A stretch of 41,320 nucleotides of DNA from DATCRE01 sp964235605 (GCA_964235605.1 CAXSCR010000042.1:1-41320); one strand, 5' to 3'. Positions 26,560 to 35,882 are shown, numbered from the stretch's first letter. The notes: generated from the sequence alone by a model not told the origin. Program-made: numbers and translations.

Positions 26560-29500
26560 ATGTACACGCGAATTCTACTCTTCACTTTAATTAGCTTTTC
26601 TGCTAGCCACATCATGGCGCAGCAAAGTTTAAGTGTGGATGCTAACAACATAGGCTCTCCAAGTCAAAGCACAGGCAATGTTTACTATGCAAACAGAAAT
26701 GAGCCGCCCCGCGCTATAGAATTTAAAGAGAGAACCGTTACTCCTTCGTACTTCCTAACGCACATCAATAGTTATTTTAATATCCCTTCTGAATTCACTT
26801 TCATAGAAGCTGAATCAAATACAGATAATCTTGGCATGCGACATCGTCTTTTGCAACAATATTATAAGGGCATTCCCCTGGAGGGTATGGGCTACCGGGT
26901 TCATGAGAAGGCTGGCTTCGTTACATCAGCCAATGGTAAAGCAGTCCGAGATATTAATTTGGATACACAGACTGTCCTCAGTGAAGAATCGGCTTTTAAC
27001 CTAGCTGTAAAATATCTGCAAACAAATAATCTCGTCTTTAAACCCGGCAAGAAGTTGATTGTTTCTAAAGGCTTTACTTTGGCGGCTAAAAGTTTTTCCG
27101 TTGCTTTTCAGTTCGATATAGATGTATCACTTATTGAACAGTGGAGAATTTCCATCGATGCAAGCGATGGACAAGTGCTCAATAAAGTAAGCCTGGTAAA
27201 TACTTGTTTTGAAGAAAAGGAAATAACGCCACCGCTTCCCTACGGAACCGGAATCGGAATGACAAACTATTATGGAAATCAAAATGTCCAAGTTGAAAAA
27301 TTTAAAGATGGTTCTTCAAGGTTGGTCGGCAAAACAGAGAACGGCGTAACCATCGAAACCTACGATTTCAGGAATGGTCCCCCTATTATATTGGCTTTAG
27401 GTTTTCCGTATAATGTGTCCGAATTCTATTCCTCAAATAACACCTATAACAGCGCGCATCAAAAACCAGCTGTATCTGCTCAATGGGCGGCAGAGCGAGC
27501 TTATGAATATTATTTTAAAAAACACAACCGCAATAGTTACGACAATAATGGAAGTGCCATCAAATCTTATGTGCATGTTGGTCAGGATTTGAATAACGCT
27601 TTCTGGGCTAATAACTTATTAGCCTTTGGCGACGGTAGTAATAACAATCCACTGGTTGAACTTGATGTGGTCTCTCATGAGCTGACCCATGGCGTAACGC
27701 AGTATGAAGCAGGGCTTCAATACGCATATGAATCTGGTGCGCTTAATGAATCGTTTTCAGACATTTTCGGTAAAGCTGTCGAGTTCTATACATTTGATGA
27801 CAGTGCTACCTGGCAACTCTCCAAACATTATCGAGAAGGCGGTCTACGCGATATGAGTAATCCAAATCTTAAAGATCAACCAGATACTTACGCAGGATAT
27901 AAGTGGTATACGGGCTATGAAGATGGCGGGGGCGTGCACACCAATTCAGGCGTACAAAATTTTTGGTTTTATCTTTTGTGCAAAGGAGGCAGTGGGATAA
28001 ACGACCACCAGGTAAATTACTCGGTAAACGCTATTGGTATGGAAGCCGCAGCCAACATTGCTTATAGAAATCTAACAGAGTACTTGAGTCCGTTTTCTGA
28101 TTATCTTGATAGCCGAATTGGATCCTTATTAGCAACGACTGATTTGTATGGTAAAAATTCTGCTGCCTATCAGGAAGTGGACAAAGCCTGGGATGCCGTT
28201 GGTGTGATAGACGAGCCTATTATTACCAGCATCGAGGTTTATGATATTACCGCCACCACGGTAAAGATTAAAGGCAGCCTGATGCCCAGAGGCGATACGG
28301 TAACCTACTATTTCGAATACGGAACTACACCAGCTTACGGGAGTTCATCTTCAGTCTATAAATATACCGATAAAGTTGAAGGCATTTTAACTCGGTTGCA
28401 AAGCGCAACGAAGTACTATCTCAGGCTCGTTGCCACGAATGAGAATGGAAGCACTTATTATTCTTCAGTGCCATTTACCACTACTTCACTCGCACCGTTA
28501 GTAAAGATAAGGCAGACAGTGGATGTAACTGAGACTACGGCAACACTGTATGGACTAATAAATCCAAATAGTTTATCCACTTCATTTTATTTTGAGTACG
28601 GGCCAACGCCCGCCTTTGGTTTGGTGACGCCATCCTATCCAATGTCAGATACCACGGAGTTTCTAAATGTATTCGCACCTATTATTGACCTTCAGCCGCG
28701 ACAAACTTATTATTACAGGTTGGTAGCCACCAATGGCTTTGCGTCGTCTGCAACCGAATCCGTAAGCTTTTTCACAGCAGTAAAACCTGTCATTACTTCT
28801 CATACGCCGATTGCTGCACCCATCGATGCAGAGGTAACTATCATCGGACAGAACTTTAACGCCACGCTAGAAAATAACTTAGTAAACTTTGGTGCCACAC
28901 GTGCCACGGTGCTGTCTTCAAGTTCAACAGAATTAAAAGTAAAAGTCCCCGCTGGCGCATCGCTTGGACTGATATCGTTATTGGATGCCGAGTCAGGCCT
29001 AAGAGCAGAATCTGTACAAGCATTTGTACCCACGTTTACGGGTGAGTTCAAAAAAAGCAGTCTGCAACGCACGATGGGTAGCACTGATTACATCTACCAG
29101 ACGTTAGTGCATGACATGGATGGCGATAATAAACCTGATATCGTTGCCCGCCACTATCTTGGTTTTTCCGTCTTCCAGAATGTAAACCAAGGCGGTGATA
29201 TAACTGATGACTCATTTATCAGAAACAGTTTCCCGTCAGAATATACACCTGGAACTTTATCCTTAATTGACATTGATGGTAACGGACTAAAGGACATTGT
29301 GGGATATTACCAAAATTCGTTACGAATATATCCCAATCTCTCCGTCCCTGGCTATATTTTTTTCGGACCTCCTGTAGATTTACCTGCAACTGCTTCTTTG
29401 CAGGATATTGTATTCAATGACTTCGACATAGATGGGCATATTGATATCGCAGGTATTCGCAATCTGCCGGGAGATAGCAGCATGTTCATAGTAGTTCGGA

Positions 29501-31647
29501 ATCAAAATCCAAGAGGTTTTATTTCTGCCCATAATTTCGAGGAACGGTATGCTCTGTTCATACCATATTGGGTTTCTTATTTGTATAGCAATGACTTGAA
29601 CAATGATAACAAACCTGATTTATTCGCGAGCCTTTACCGTACGAGTTTTCTCCCGGTCATAAGTAATAATAGTCATCCTGGTGTTTTTGATTTTGCTATA
29701 AGTATAGCACAAGATTCAATCACCGAACAGTATGCTCGATGTGTTTCTCAAGACCTTAATCAGGATGGTTGGAAGGATATTGTGTCTAGCCCGTCGAGTC
29801 AAATTGGAGACCTGGCTATCTTAGAAAACAAAGGCAATTCTCAAAATATCTACATGAAAAAACCAGTTGTTGTCATGAGTGGATATACTGAATCGGCCAT
29901 TCAGCCTGGTGATATAGACGGTGATGGGAAAGTGGATTTGTTAGTGGGCATCAACCAAGGGAAATTTATTCTTCTTAAAAACCAAGCTGAAGCGGGTGAA
30001 TATATAACGGGTACTTCTTTTGAAAAATTTCAAGAGTATGGTATCGCTAATGAAGACGCTTATCAGTCAAGTATGACTATTAATGATTTAAATGGAGACG
30101 GCAGACCTGAGGTTATTAACACGTATTATTATAATAGGTTGTCTCATGAGGGTTACCAGATGGAGATTTGGCAGAATGGCCTAATTAATTGCCTTGATCC
30201 TTCAAGCATAAGTCTTAATGTATCAAATTACACGGCAACTATAGTACTACCGCCCAATACCACCTTCGATCAATTCGAAATTGAATATAAAAATTCTAAC
30301 AACTCCTGGTGGAATGGCGCCTATTCAACAACGCTGGATCTTTGGTCTGGTAACTCGTATCAGCTGAGGGCTCGAGCTAAGTGCTATCTCGGGTATACCG
30401 AATATTATTATATAGACTTCACAACAGAATGTGTAGATATAAACAGTTTTTCTGTAACCAATATTGGGGTAAATAATGCCTCTCTAAGTGCATCCAATCT
30501 TAGTTCTTTTGAAGTCCAATACTCACCCGCTGGAAAAGGCCTATGGGAAGTAAATCGTCAAGATGCCAACAATATTTCAAATCTTTTACCGGGCACCACT
30601 TACGATTTACGTTTTAGAGGACGGTGCAATACACCAGCTGAATTTAAGTATAAGCAGTTCACTACCCTTTGTCCTGCATTATCCAAGCTCACCATCACTG
30701 AATTGACCTACAATAAGGCCGTGGTGAGTTGGACGAGCAACTACACCGGTGATGCTATACTTGAATTCAGCGCAAATAATGTTGATTGGAATTTAATGGA
30801 TGGAACGCAAACCATGACTTCACTTATCCCGGGTAAACAATATTTTGTAAGGGGAAAGCTGGTATGCACGAACGTTAATTCTGATTTTATTTACAACTCC
30901 TTTACTACACCTTGCCCTAGAGCCGCGATATACGTTGATAACATTACGCCATTCAGTGCCAAAGTAAATTGGATTGATGAATCAAATACCGGCAGCTATA
31001 CCTTAACATATTCTTTGACTGCAGCTGGCACGTTAACAACAAAGGAGACTAGTTCAACTTCTTTCAATTTAGAAGGCCTGAACCCTGGCACCCAATATAA
31101 AGTATCCGTCGCTCCAAATTGTATCAATACTAAAGACTTTACTTTATCAAATTTTAACACCGTCTGTTATGAACCTTTTAATTTGTTGGCAACTGCCATA
31201 ACACACACTACAGCCGAATTATCATGGAATGATAATATTGGAGGTCTTCCTTATTCAATTGATTATTCGATATCAGGCAGTAATATTTGGCTGATAACGG
31301 AAACATCATTAACTAAAATATCTCTGGCTGAGCTAAGACCAGGCACTGAATACGAAGCGCGGGTTCACATTACCTGCTTAAGTGTAACAGCACCCTATGT
31401 TTCTATACGCTTTGTAACCAGCCTTTACGAAGCAACTACATTCGCTCCAAACCCAACAGAGAATGAAATAAATATATACCCGTCAATAAATTTAATTGGA
31501 AACCATTTCAGTATTTATGATAACGCGGGTAGGAGGGTAGTCAATGGTGAGCTTCTCAATTACACAATTGACTTATCTGGTTTTTCTCCTGGTATTTATA
31601 CCTTGAAAATTGATGGTGAAAAACCCATCAAGATTATGAAGCATTAG
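26560..31647 (+). CDS. giant secreted M4 metallopeptidase with TIG, VCBS and Fn3 modules, T9SS type A
   Basis: The 1695-residue protein begins with a signal peptide (MYTRILLFTLISFSASHIMA) and a propeptide with FTP/PepSY-like parts. The thermolysin-type domain has HELTHG (zinc ligands His373, His377), Glu in GALNESFSDIFG (about 397) and the catalytic His in GVHTNSGVQN (about 459). Fn3-like modules (about 550-735), an IPT/TIG domain (about 740-830) and seven Asp-rich VCBS/FG-GAP repeats (DMDGDNKPD, DIDGNGLKD, DIDGDGKVD, DLNGDGRPE and others) follow, then four or more Fn3-like repeats with LxPGTxYxxR loops. The last 65 residues (FAPNPTENEINIYP, then FSPGIYTLKIDGEKPIKIMK) are a type A sorting domain. 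It is a secreted protease attached to or released from the surface. The catalytic residues are intact. Confidence 0.93.
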   Translation: MYTRILLFTLISFSASHIMAQQSLSVDANNIGSPSQSTGNVYYANRNEPPRAIEFKERTVTPSYFLTHINSYFNIPSEFTFIEAESNTDNLGMRHRLLQQYYKGIPLEGMGYRVHEKAGFVTSANGKAVRDINLDTQTVLSEESAFNLAVKYLQTNNLVFKPGKKLIVSKGFTLAAKSFSVAFQFDIDVSLIEQWRISIDASDGQVLNKVSLVNTCFEEKEITPPLPYGTGIGMTNYYGNQNVQVEKFKDGSSRLVGKTENGVTIETYDFRNGPPIILALGFPYNVSEFYSSNNTYNSAHQKPAVSAQWAAERAYEYYFKKHNRNSYDNNGSAIKSYVHVGQDLNNAFWANNLLAFGDGSNNNPLVELDVVSHELTHGVTQYEAGLQYAYESGALNESFSDIFGKAVEFYTFDDSATWQLSKHYREGGLRDMSNPNLKDQPDTYAGYKWYTGYEDGGGVHTNSGVQNFWFYLLCKGGSGINDHQVNYSVNAIGMEAAANIAYRNLTEYLSPFSDYLDSRIGSLLATTDLYGKNSAAYQEVDKAWDAVGVIDEPIITSIEVYDITATTVKIKGSLMPRGDTVTYYFEYGTTPAYGSSSSVYKYTDKVEGILTRLQSATKYYLRLVATNENGSTYYSSVPFTTTSLAPLVKIRQTVDVTETTATLYGLINPNSLSTSFYFEYGPTPAFGLVTPSYPMSDTTEFLNVFAPIIDLQPRQTYYYRLVATNGFASSATESVSFFTAVKPVITSHTPIAAPIDAEVTIIGQNFNATLENNLVNFGATRATVLSSSSTELKVKVPAGASLGLISLLDAESGLRAESVQAFVPTFTGEFKKSSLQRTMGSTDYIYQTLVHDMDGDNKPDIVARHYLGFSVFQNVNQGGDITDDSFIRNSFPSEYTPGTLSLIDIDGNGLKDIVGYYQNSLRIYPNLSVPGYIFFGPPVDLPATASLQDIVFNDFDIDGHIDIAGIRNLPGDSSMFIVVRNQNPRGFISAHNFEERYALFIPYWVSYLYSNDLNNDNKPDLFASLYRTSFLPVISNNSHPGVFDFAISIAQDSITEQYARCVSQDLNQDGWKDIVSSPSSQIGDLAILENKGNSQNIYMKKPVVVMSGYTESAIQPGDIDGDGKVDLLVGINQGKFILLKNQAEAGEYITGTSFEKFQEYGIANEDAYQSSMTINDLNGDGRPEVINTYYYNRLSHEGYQMEIWQNGLINCLDPSSISLNVSNYTATIVLPPNTTFDQFEIEYKNSNNSWWNGAYSTTLDLWSGNSYQLRARAKCYLGYTEYYYIDFTTECVDINSFSVTNIGVNNASLSASNLSSFEVQYSPAGKGLWEVNRQDANNISNLLPGTTYDLRFRGRCNTPAEFKYKQFTTLCPALSKLTITELTYNKAVVSWTSNYTGDAILEFSANNVDWNLMDGTQTMTSLIPGKQYFVRGKLVCTNVNSDFIYNSFTTPCPRAAIYVDNITPFSAKVNWIDESNTGSYTLTYSLTAAGTLTTKETSSTSFNLEGLNPGTQYKVSVAPNCINTKDFTLSNFNTVCYEPFNLLATAITHTTAELSWNDNIGGLPYSIDYSISGSNIWLITETSLTKISLAELRPGTEYEARVHITCLSVTAPYVSIRFVTSLYEATTFAPNPTENEINIYPSINLIGNHFSIYDNAGRRVVNGELLNYTIDLSGFSPGIYTLKIDGEKPIKIMKH

Positions 31648-32160
31648 ATATACAGCCTGTGTCTCTTAATGATTAGACCACGGATGCGCATTAAGACCAG
31701 GTGTTAGACACCTCCACATACATTAACACGAAATTGCCAAAATCAGGCTTTTATTTTTATTCTTATTATCCTTAAACTATTTCGGTAAAGCCGCAGGTAA
31801 TGTTTCGGGCACAAGCGGGCCTTAGTTATATAGAACATATTTCCGTTTCAGTTGTATAGAATGCAACTTTTCACAAAGGCATACTGTATCTCTTCTTTAC
31901 GGATCTAATTTTTTTATTCACCCAAAAGATTTTTCTTCCTAACGGATGATTATTATATGTGAAATTTGGTTTCCATTATTCCGTTTATTGGATAGCAATA
32001 TCCGCTAAGTGAAAAAGTATATCTGCAAATCCAGGCCGGTGGCGCTTTCTCTTTTGAGCCATCAGTAACGCGCCGTAATTATGGGGGAGGCATGAGCGCG
32101 TGTGAGGCCTCGATTTGAAAAAAAATTATACCTTTAAGATTAAAAATTATCATAGAAAAA
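31648..32160. other. intergenic region, no gene seen
   Basis: No frame with recognisable homology on either strand. A TACCTTTA element at about 32129-32136, some 25 bases before the next ATG, could be a -7 box. Confidence 0.4.
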
Positions 32161-32631
32161 ATGGATACTAATTTTAATTTAATTTCAGAAGCAGCCAAAC
32201 AAAATCCCGCACTTGGGCCTTTAAGCATTTTAATAGGTAAATGGAAAACAGTTGGAAAGCATCCATTTATGGCTGACAAAGTATTACATGGCCATGCATC
32301 TTTTAAGTGGCTTGAGGGCGGGGCATTTATGATAATGCATTCATCAATCGAGCAAGAAGAATTTCCTACCGGAATTGCAATTTTTGGAAGTGATGTTTCT
32401 TCCGAAGAATATTCGATGATCTATTATGATGAGCGTGAAGTCTCGAGAGCATACACATCAACATTAAAAGATAACGTTTGGAAATGGTGGAGAAATGATC
32501 ATGAATTTTCTCAACGATTTACTTGTACAATTACGGATGATGGTAACACAATAGTATCGAAAGGCGAGATGTCAAAAAATGGTAAGCCATGGGAAAAAGA
32601 TCTTGAATTAACTTATACGCGCATTCAATAA
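32161..32631 (+). CDS. hypothetical beta-barrel protein, DUF1579/nitrobindin-like
   Basis: The 156-residue cytoplasmic protein has ALGPLSILIGKWKTVGKHPF near the N-terminus, HASFKWLEGGAFMIMHS, YSMIYYDEREVSRAYT and FTCTITDDGNTIVSKGEMSK. The opening LGxWxxxG, a central strand with WLEGGxFM and late D/N-G-N-T strands match small lipocalin-like barrels (DUF1579 and related) common in soil bacteria. The function is unknown. It is a single gene followed by a perfect hairpin at 32654-32682. Confidence 0.65.
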   Translation: MDTNFNLISEAAKQNPALGPLSILIGKWKTVGKHPFMADKVLHGHASFKWLEGGAFMIMHSSIEQEEFPTGIAIFGSDVSSEEYSMIYYDEREVSRAYTSTLKDNVWKWWRNDHEFSQRFTCTITDDGNTIVSKGEMSKNGKPWEKDLELTYTRIQ

Positions 32632-32653
32632 AAGACCAGCCTAAAACAAAAGA

Positions 32654-32682
32654 GCTAGTCGTTATTTTGAATAACGACTAGC
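32654..32682. terminator. bidirectional terminator-like hairpin
   Basis: GCTAGTCGTTATT and its exact complement AATAACGACTAGC form a 13-bp perfect stem around a TTG loop between two convergent genes. On the minus strand it is followed by CTCTTTTGTTTT, on the plus strand by no T-run, so it should work best for the minus-strand gene 32745-33365. Confidence 0.7.
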
Positions 32683-32744
32683 ATGGGATATAAACTGAAT
32701 TTGTAATTAAATTAATTTATTCGGTATTAACTCAAAATGTAGGA

Positions 32745-33365
32745 TCAGCAAGGTAGCAAAAATTCTAATGTCTCTGGTTGTTGGGATGGCTGGAAGCATT
32801 TTATTTCTTTCACACCATTCGTTTCTATTTGAAGTTTATAGGTGTCTTGAAATGGTAAATAGATTATTGCCTTACCGTCTACATCTGTTTTTATCTCATA
32901 ATGATCAAGAACATTCGATTCGTAAATACAATCACCAGCTTGGTTTGAAAAGTAAATTAGGGTTGCATACCCAATAGGCTCATTGCATTCATTTTTTACT
33001 TCTATAAAGGTTGGTACAGGCGCCGCATATAGAGTAAGTGTATCTGCTTCTTCAGTAATTGTTGTGCACAGATAAGATTGACGCAAAAAACCGGTATCAA
33101 AAATTTGTAGGTATCCAGGTTCTAAATTTAAAACACCATATCCATCTTTATTTGTGTTCGTGTGTAAAGGATTTGTAAAATCATATTCACAATCTAATTG
33201 TTGATAGGTTAAATCAGCTGAGACTACAGAATTGCCAAAATGATCAACTGTATGTAAGACTACTTTAATAGTCTTTGGACTGTTATCGATGTCACCATCA
33301 ATTGAACAGAACCGAGCAAATAACAGGGGTATTATGCAGAGGGTAATTGAATAAATTTTACTCAT
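32745..33365 (-). CDS. hypothetical exported protein with two Ig-like/carboxypeptidase-regulatory-like modules
   Basis: The 206-residue product starts MSKIYSITLCIIPLLFARFC, a hydrophobic leader; the Cys at residue 20 might be lipidated but the lipobox (FARFC) is poor. Two similar units follow: KTIKVVLHTVDHFGNSVVSA with NKDGYGVLNLEPG, and TFIEVKNECNEPIGYATLIY with DVDGKAIIYLPFQDTYKLQI. Each has the pattern of a B-type Ig-like fold with a xxDGxAxIxLP turn. The function is unknown. It is monocistronic. Confidence 0.6.
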   Translation of the reverse strand: MSKIYSITLCIIPLLFARFCSIDGDIDNSPKTIKVVLHTVDHFGNSVVSADLTYQQLDCEYDFTNPLHTNTNKDGYGVLNLEPGYLQIFDTGFLRQSYLCTTITEEADTLTLYAAPVPTFIEVKNECNEPIGYATLIYFSNQAGDCIYESNVLDHYEIKTDVDGKAIIYLPFQDTYKLQIETNGVKEIKCFQPSQQPETLEFLLPC

Positions 33366-34006
33366 ACGGGTAGGGGGGTTAGTTTCAAGGGCGCAATATA
33401 ATATTAATGTTGAATTACAACTAACATAGGTTTATTTTATTTTATCCGTATTTGTATTCCCGAAAGCAATTGGATCCTGTTTATGTTTGAGACTTTTTTA
33501 GATTGTAAAAATGAGTGATATTAAAAAAACACGGGGTTATCGGATTCGCGTTGTTAGCTTGCATGTAGTGTGCAAGTGTTTCAAAAGCCACGTTCCAAGA
33601 AGGGCCTTCATTTTGAAATAACACGAGACTTCAAGATAGGTCGCGAACTTTCATAAAAAGAATCGGTCAACTTATTTCACTATCTATCCCAAGGAATGTC
33701 TACGCAAAAATTTCAGTCATTTGGCTGCCAGGAGCGTGCGATTTGGAGGGAACTCTGGAACTATACCGATATGCTTAAATCCGCTTATAAAAATTGATCC
33801 TTAAAACGTGCCGGAATATAGCGCGTATAAATCTATATCTTTGGCAACAACGACACGTGTCGGGGTCGACTATTTCGTGCCTAATGACGGACCCAGAATT
33901 GATTCATAGTGTGGTGTGGTAGAAGGTAAAATAAAAATAGACGAGTGTCTGGCACTGATGGAGAAACCCTATCGCTGCAAGCATCACAAAAAATTAACTT
34001 TTCTAT
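33366..34006. other. intergenic region, no gene supported
   Basis: A 33-codon plus-strand frame (about 33697-33798, ending YTDMLKSAYKN) and a short frame ending near 34020 are visible, but neither resembles a known family. They may be debris. No RNA gene seen. Confidence 0.35.
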
Positions 34007-34633
34007 TTAACATAATATAAATTATATAACTATTGCTTACCTAAGTATCTGACACGCAGTTATATAATTAATTATTATGCTAAATAGTGGACAGTGAGTG
34101 CGTCTCAACGTTTTTAAAAGGAGTAACCAACCGTTATATAATTTGCGTTATGTGTAAATAGCCGCGCAAAGCCCGCGCTTTTCTAGCGCAGTTCTTCCGG
34201 TCTTTGCACATCTATTACAGAGAACCAAAAGTTTTTTTTGCCAGCGCGCATTCAAAGTATATCAATCATGGCCAGCACACAAGCACCCGTAATGCAAGCC
34301 GCGCAGAAACCCACCACACAACCAAAGCCAGCATTACCAATGCTTTTTGCAACCGCGCTTTAAAAATTTCTCTAAAACAGCAGGAGACTGAACACTCAGA
34401 AAAATGGGTAACGCATCAGTCAACTCGCACTTTGTTTTTGATTTGGTTCGCTGCGCTCACCATGATTTCAGTAGTGTTTCCGTCAAGAGCTTGACGCTGC
34501 GCTGTGCTTGTTCTTTTTACCTTGATGTAAAAAGAACCAAAAAAATCAAGAGCCAAATATGCTTCAACACGCATGTCAGCACACCCCCGCATTTGGCTCA
34601 TGCCATCGCTCAGGCTGCTACTTAACATAATAT
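34007..34633. repeat. noncoding segment bounded by a 12-bp direct repeat
   Basis: TTAACATAATAT occurs at 34007-34018 and again at 34622-34633. Between them are three TTATATAA words, GC-rich CGCGC stretches and the 34510-34537 hairpin. The frames inside (such as 34204-34494) look non-protein: rich in His, Thr and Arg with no pattern. It could be an inserted nonautonomous element or a cassette, but I see no terminal inverted repeats. Confidence 0.45.
34510..34537. repeat. palindromic intergenic repeat
   Basis: GTTCTTTTTAC, a CTTGAT loop and GTAAAAAGAAC form an 11-bp stem, followed by CAAAAAAATCAAG. I recall similar words (TTCTTTTT, CTTGATG, AAAAAGAA) as scattered intergenic palindromes in Bacteroidota genomes; within this window it occurs once. 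Confidence 0.5.
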
Positions 34634-34841
34634 CATGGTGTGATTGAGATTCGTTTTTCAAATGCATACTCTGCAAGAGCAGTAAATGTTTTCTTATTTA
34701 CGCTAATTCCATATTCATTGTGTTGTACTGACGAGTTAGTGAACAATTGATTTGGCGAGAGCCATACTGTGGATGGGAATAAATACTTAACTGGTTTCTG
34801 GTCATCAACGAATAGAACTAGACCTATAAAGAGGTCTGGCC

Positions 34842-35117
34842 TTAAACCGAGTTCAGATGATTGTGAGGAATAAAAGTATAAGTCGTGCGATCAACGCATA
34901 TCTGCCGGCATAAAACATCAAATTCGCCAGATGAAGAGGGTAGCTCCTCTCCCCTTTTCCTATTTTCTATTCTAAAGTTTGCTCCCGTGTGGTTGAGATA
35001 GCTTGCTATAACGTGGTGATCTTCAGATAAGATAAAGGCAGTCTTTATAATTGTCTCCGCAAGCTGATCTAGTTTGGATAAGGGACGGAGTTTAGACCAA
35101 GATTTAGACATAGGCAT
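34842..35117 (-). CDS. small hypothetical protein
   Basis: The minus-strand frame runs to 35183, but a -7 box TAACTTTG at 35145-35138 lies inside its upstream part, so I place the start at ATG 35117 (or ATG 35111). This gives about 91 residues: LDQLAETIIKTAFILSEDHH, then GEFDVLCRQICVDRTTYTFI. There is no signal peptide or membrane segment and no family I recognise. A close copy of its promoter lies before the neighbouring small gene. Coding status is uncertain. Confidence 0.4.
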   Translation of the reverse strand: MPMSKSWSKLRPLSKLDQLAETIIKTAFILSEDHHVIASYLNHTGANFRIENRKRGEELPSSSGEFDVLCRQICVDRTTYTFIPHNHLNSV

Positions 35118-35146
35118 TAATATACTTAGAGATAACACAAAGTTAC
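35115..35146 (-). promoter_or_regulatory. putative promoter for 34842-35117
   Basis: On the minus strand, GCCCGTAACTTTGTGTTAT contains TAACTTTG, an exact fit to the Bacteroidota -7 consensus TAnnTTTG. The start of transcription would fall about 14-20 nt before the ATG. The same sequence recurs at 35522-35552. Confidence 0.55.
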
Positions 35147-35243
35147 GGGCCTGAGGTAGAAAAACATTCTCCCACGCTCCCATCCTGCTAGTCGCCCTGT
35201 ATTTAGCTCAGGCCAGCGCACTATCCTACTTCTTTTGGTTTCT

Positions 35244-35492
35244 TTAAATGAATAAAATAAGAAGACGTTCCTTCACTCCTTTGATAGTCGAATCCCCAAG
35301 TTGGTGCATATTTACCCGAAGATCATTGGCTTCATAAGCAATTAAATCTTCGATCATTTTATCAATAGCGGGTATTTTATTAGAAGTAAGTTGATTTAAT
35401 ATCTTCTTATCTACATCGTCTTCAGGTATCAAGTCAGTTTTAAAAACAATTTGATTGTTCTCTTCAACAACCTTTTTAGTCTTTAGTATCAT
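35244..35492 (-). CDS. small hypothetical protein
   Basis: The 82-residue frame from ATG 35492 reads ILKTKKVVEENNQIVFKTDL, then IPAIDKMIEDLIAYEANDLR and ends RLLILFI. It is acidic and mostly helical. I do not recognise the family. A good -7 box (TAACTTTG, 35543-35536) stands 36-50 nt upstream, which supports it being transcribed. It is small and next to another small gene with a near-identical promoter; a toxin/antitoxin role is conceivable but nothing in the sequence shows it. Confidence 0.5.
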   Translation of the reverse strand: MILKTKKVVEENNQIVFKTDLIPEDDVDKKILNQLTSNKIPAIDKMIEDLIAYEANDLRVNMHQLGDSTIKGVKERLLILFI

Positions 35493-35521
35493 AGTACCTA
35501 TTTCCCTGTTTCATAATCAAT

Positions 35522-35552
35522 ACTTAAACATAACACAAAGTTACGGGCTTGC
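35522..35552 (-). promoter_or_regulatory. putative promoter for 35244-35492
   Basis: TAACTTTG at 35543-35536 on the minus strand fits the -7 consensus. Over 31 nt this segment differs from the 35115-35146 copy at only three positions. Confidence 0.55.
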
Positions 35553-35553
35553 G

Positions 35554-35682
35554 GAATAGAAAGCTACAAGGGTACGCTTCGCCTGCAACAAAAAAAATCT
35601 CCACCTTCCTTCAGTCGTTCGTACCTCACTCCTTCTTTCAGGTAGTATTTTTTTTGTGCAGCCCTTGCACCTTTCTATCCGA
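35554..35682. repeat. large imperfect inverted repeat
   Basis: The left arm (about 35554-35605) has GAATAGAAAG, CAAGGGTAC, TGCAACAAAAAAAAT and CCACC. The right arm (35641-35682), read in reverse complement, has GGATAGAAAG, CAAGGGCTG, TGCACAAAAAAAATAC and TACC in the same order. The loop is about 35 nt of pyrimidine-rich DNA. It could form a long stem in RNA or be the remains of a small mobile element. Confidence 0.55.
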
Positions 35683-35703
35683 TCCCGTGTGGCAGGGAGT
35701 ATT

Positions 35704-35868
35704 ATGTTTAAATATTTACTTCGTGTCAATGTCGGTGGCTGGTGGCTATCGGTTGGCGTTCATCGTGGGGTTAAGCCCTTTGCGTTCTCTGTTCTTCCCT
35801 GCAGCGTTTGGGAGGTTTATCTCAGGTTCTTCTGGCTTGAGTGTTCAATTTCTCAGCTCCCTTTTTAG
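35704..35868 (+). CDS. possible 54-residue protein with its own terminator
   Basis: ATG 35704 is preceded by AGGGAG four bases upstream, an unusually good Shine-Dalgarno for this genome. The frame reads MFKYLLRVNVGGWWLSVGVH, continues RGVKPFAFSVLPCSVWEVYL and ends at TAG 35866-35868, which lies inside a rho-independent terminator. The product would be hydrophobic and rich in Trp, Val and Phe. The DNA is more GC-rich than its surroundings. It could equally be a structured RNA. Confidence 0.35.
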   Translation: MFKYLLRVNVGGWWLSVGVHRGVKPFAFSVLPCSVWEVYLRFFWLECSISQLPF

Positions 35869-35882
35869 GGGGCTTTTTTTAA
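35856..35882 (+). terminator. rho-independent terminator
   Basis: GCTCCC, a TTTTTAG loop and GGGGGC (one G-T pair) are followed by seven or more Ts. It would end a plus-strand transcript covering 35704-35868. Confidence 0.6.

Noticed and set aside
34204..34494. A 96-codon plus-strand frame.
   Set aside because: Rich in His, Thr and Arg from repetitive noncoding DNA, and it overlaps other equally open frames; not protein-like.
34842..35492. The two small genes as a toxin-antitoxin pair.
   Set aside because: They have separate promoters and a gap, and neither product shows a toxin or antitoxin motif.
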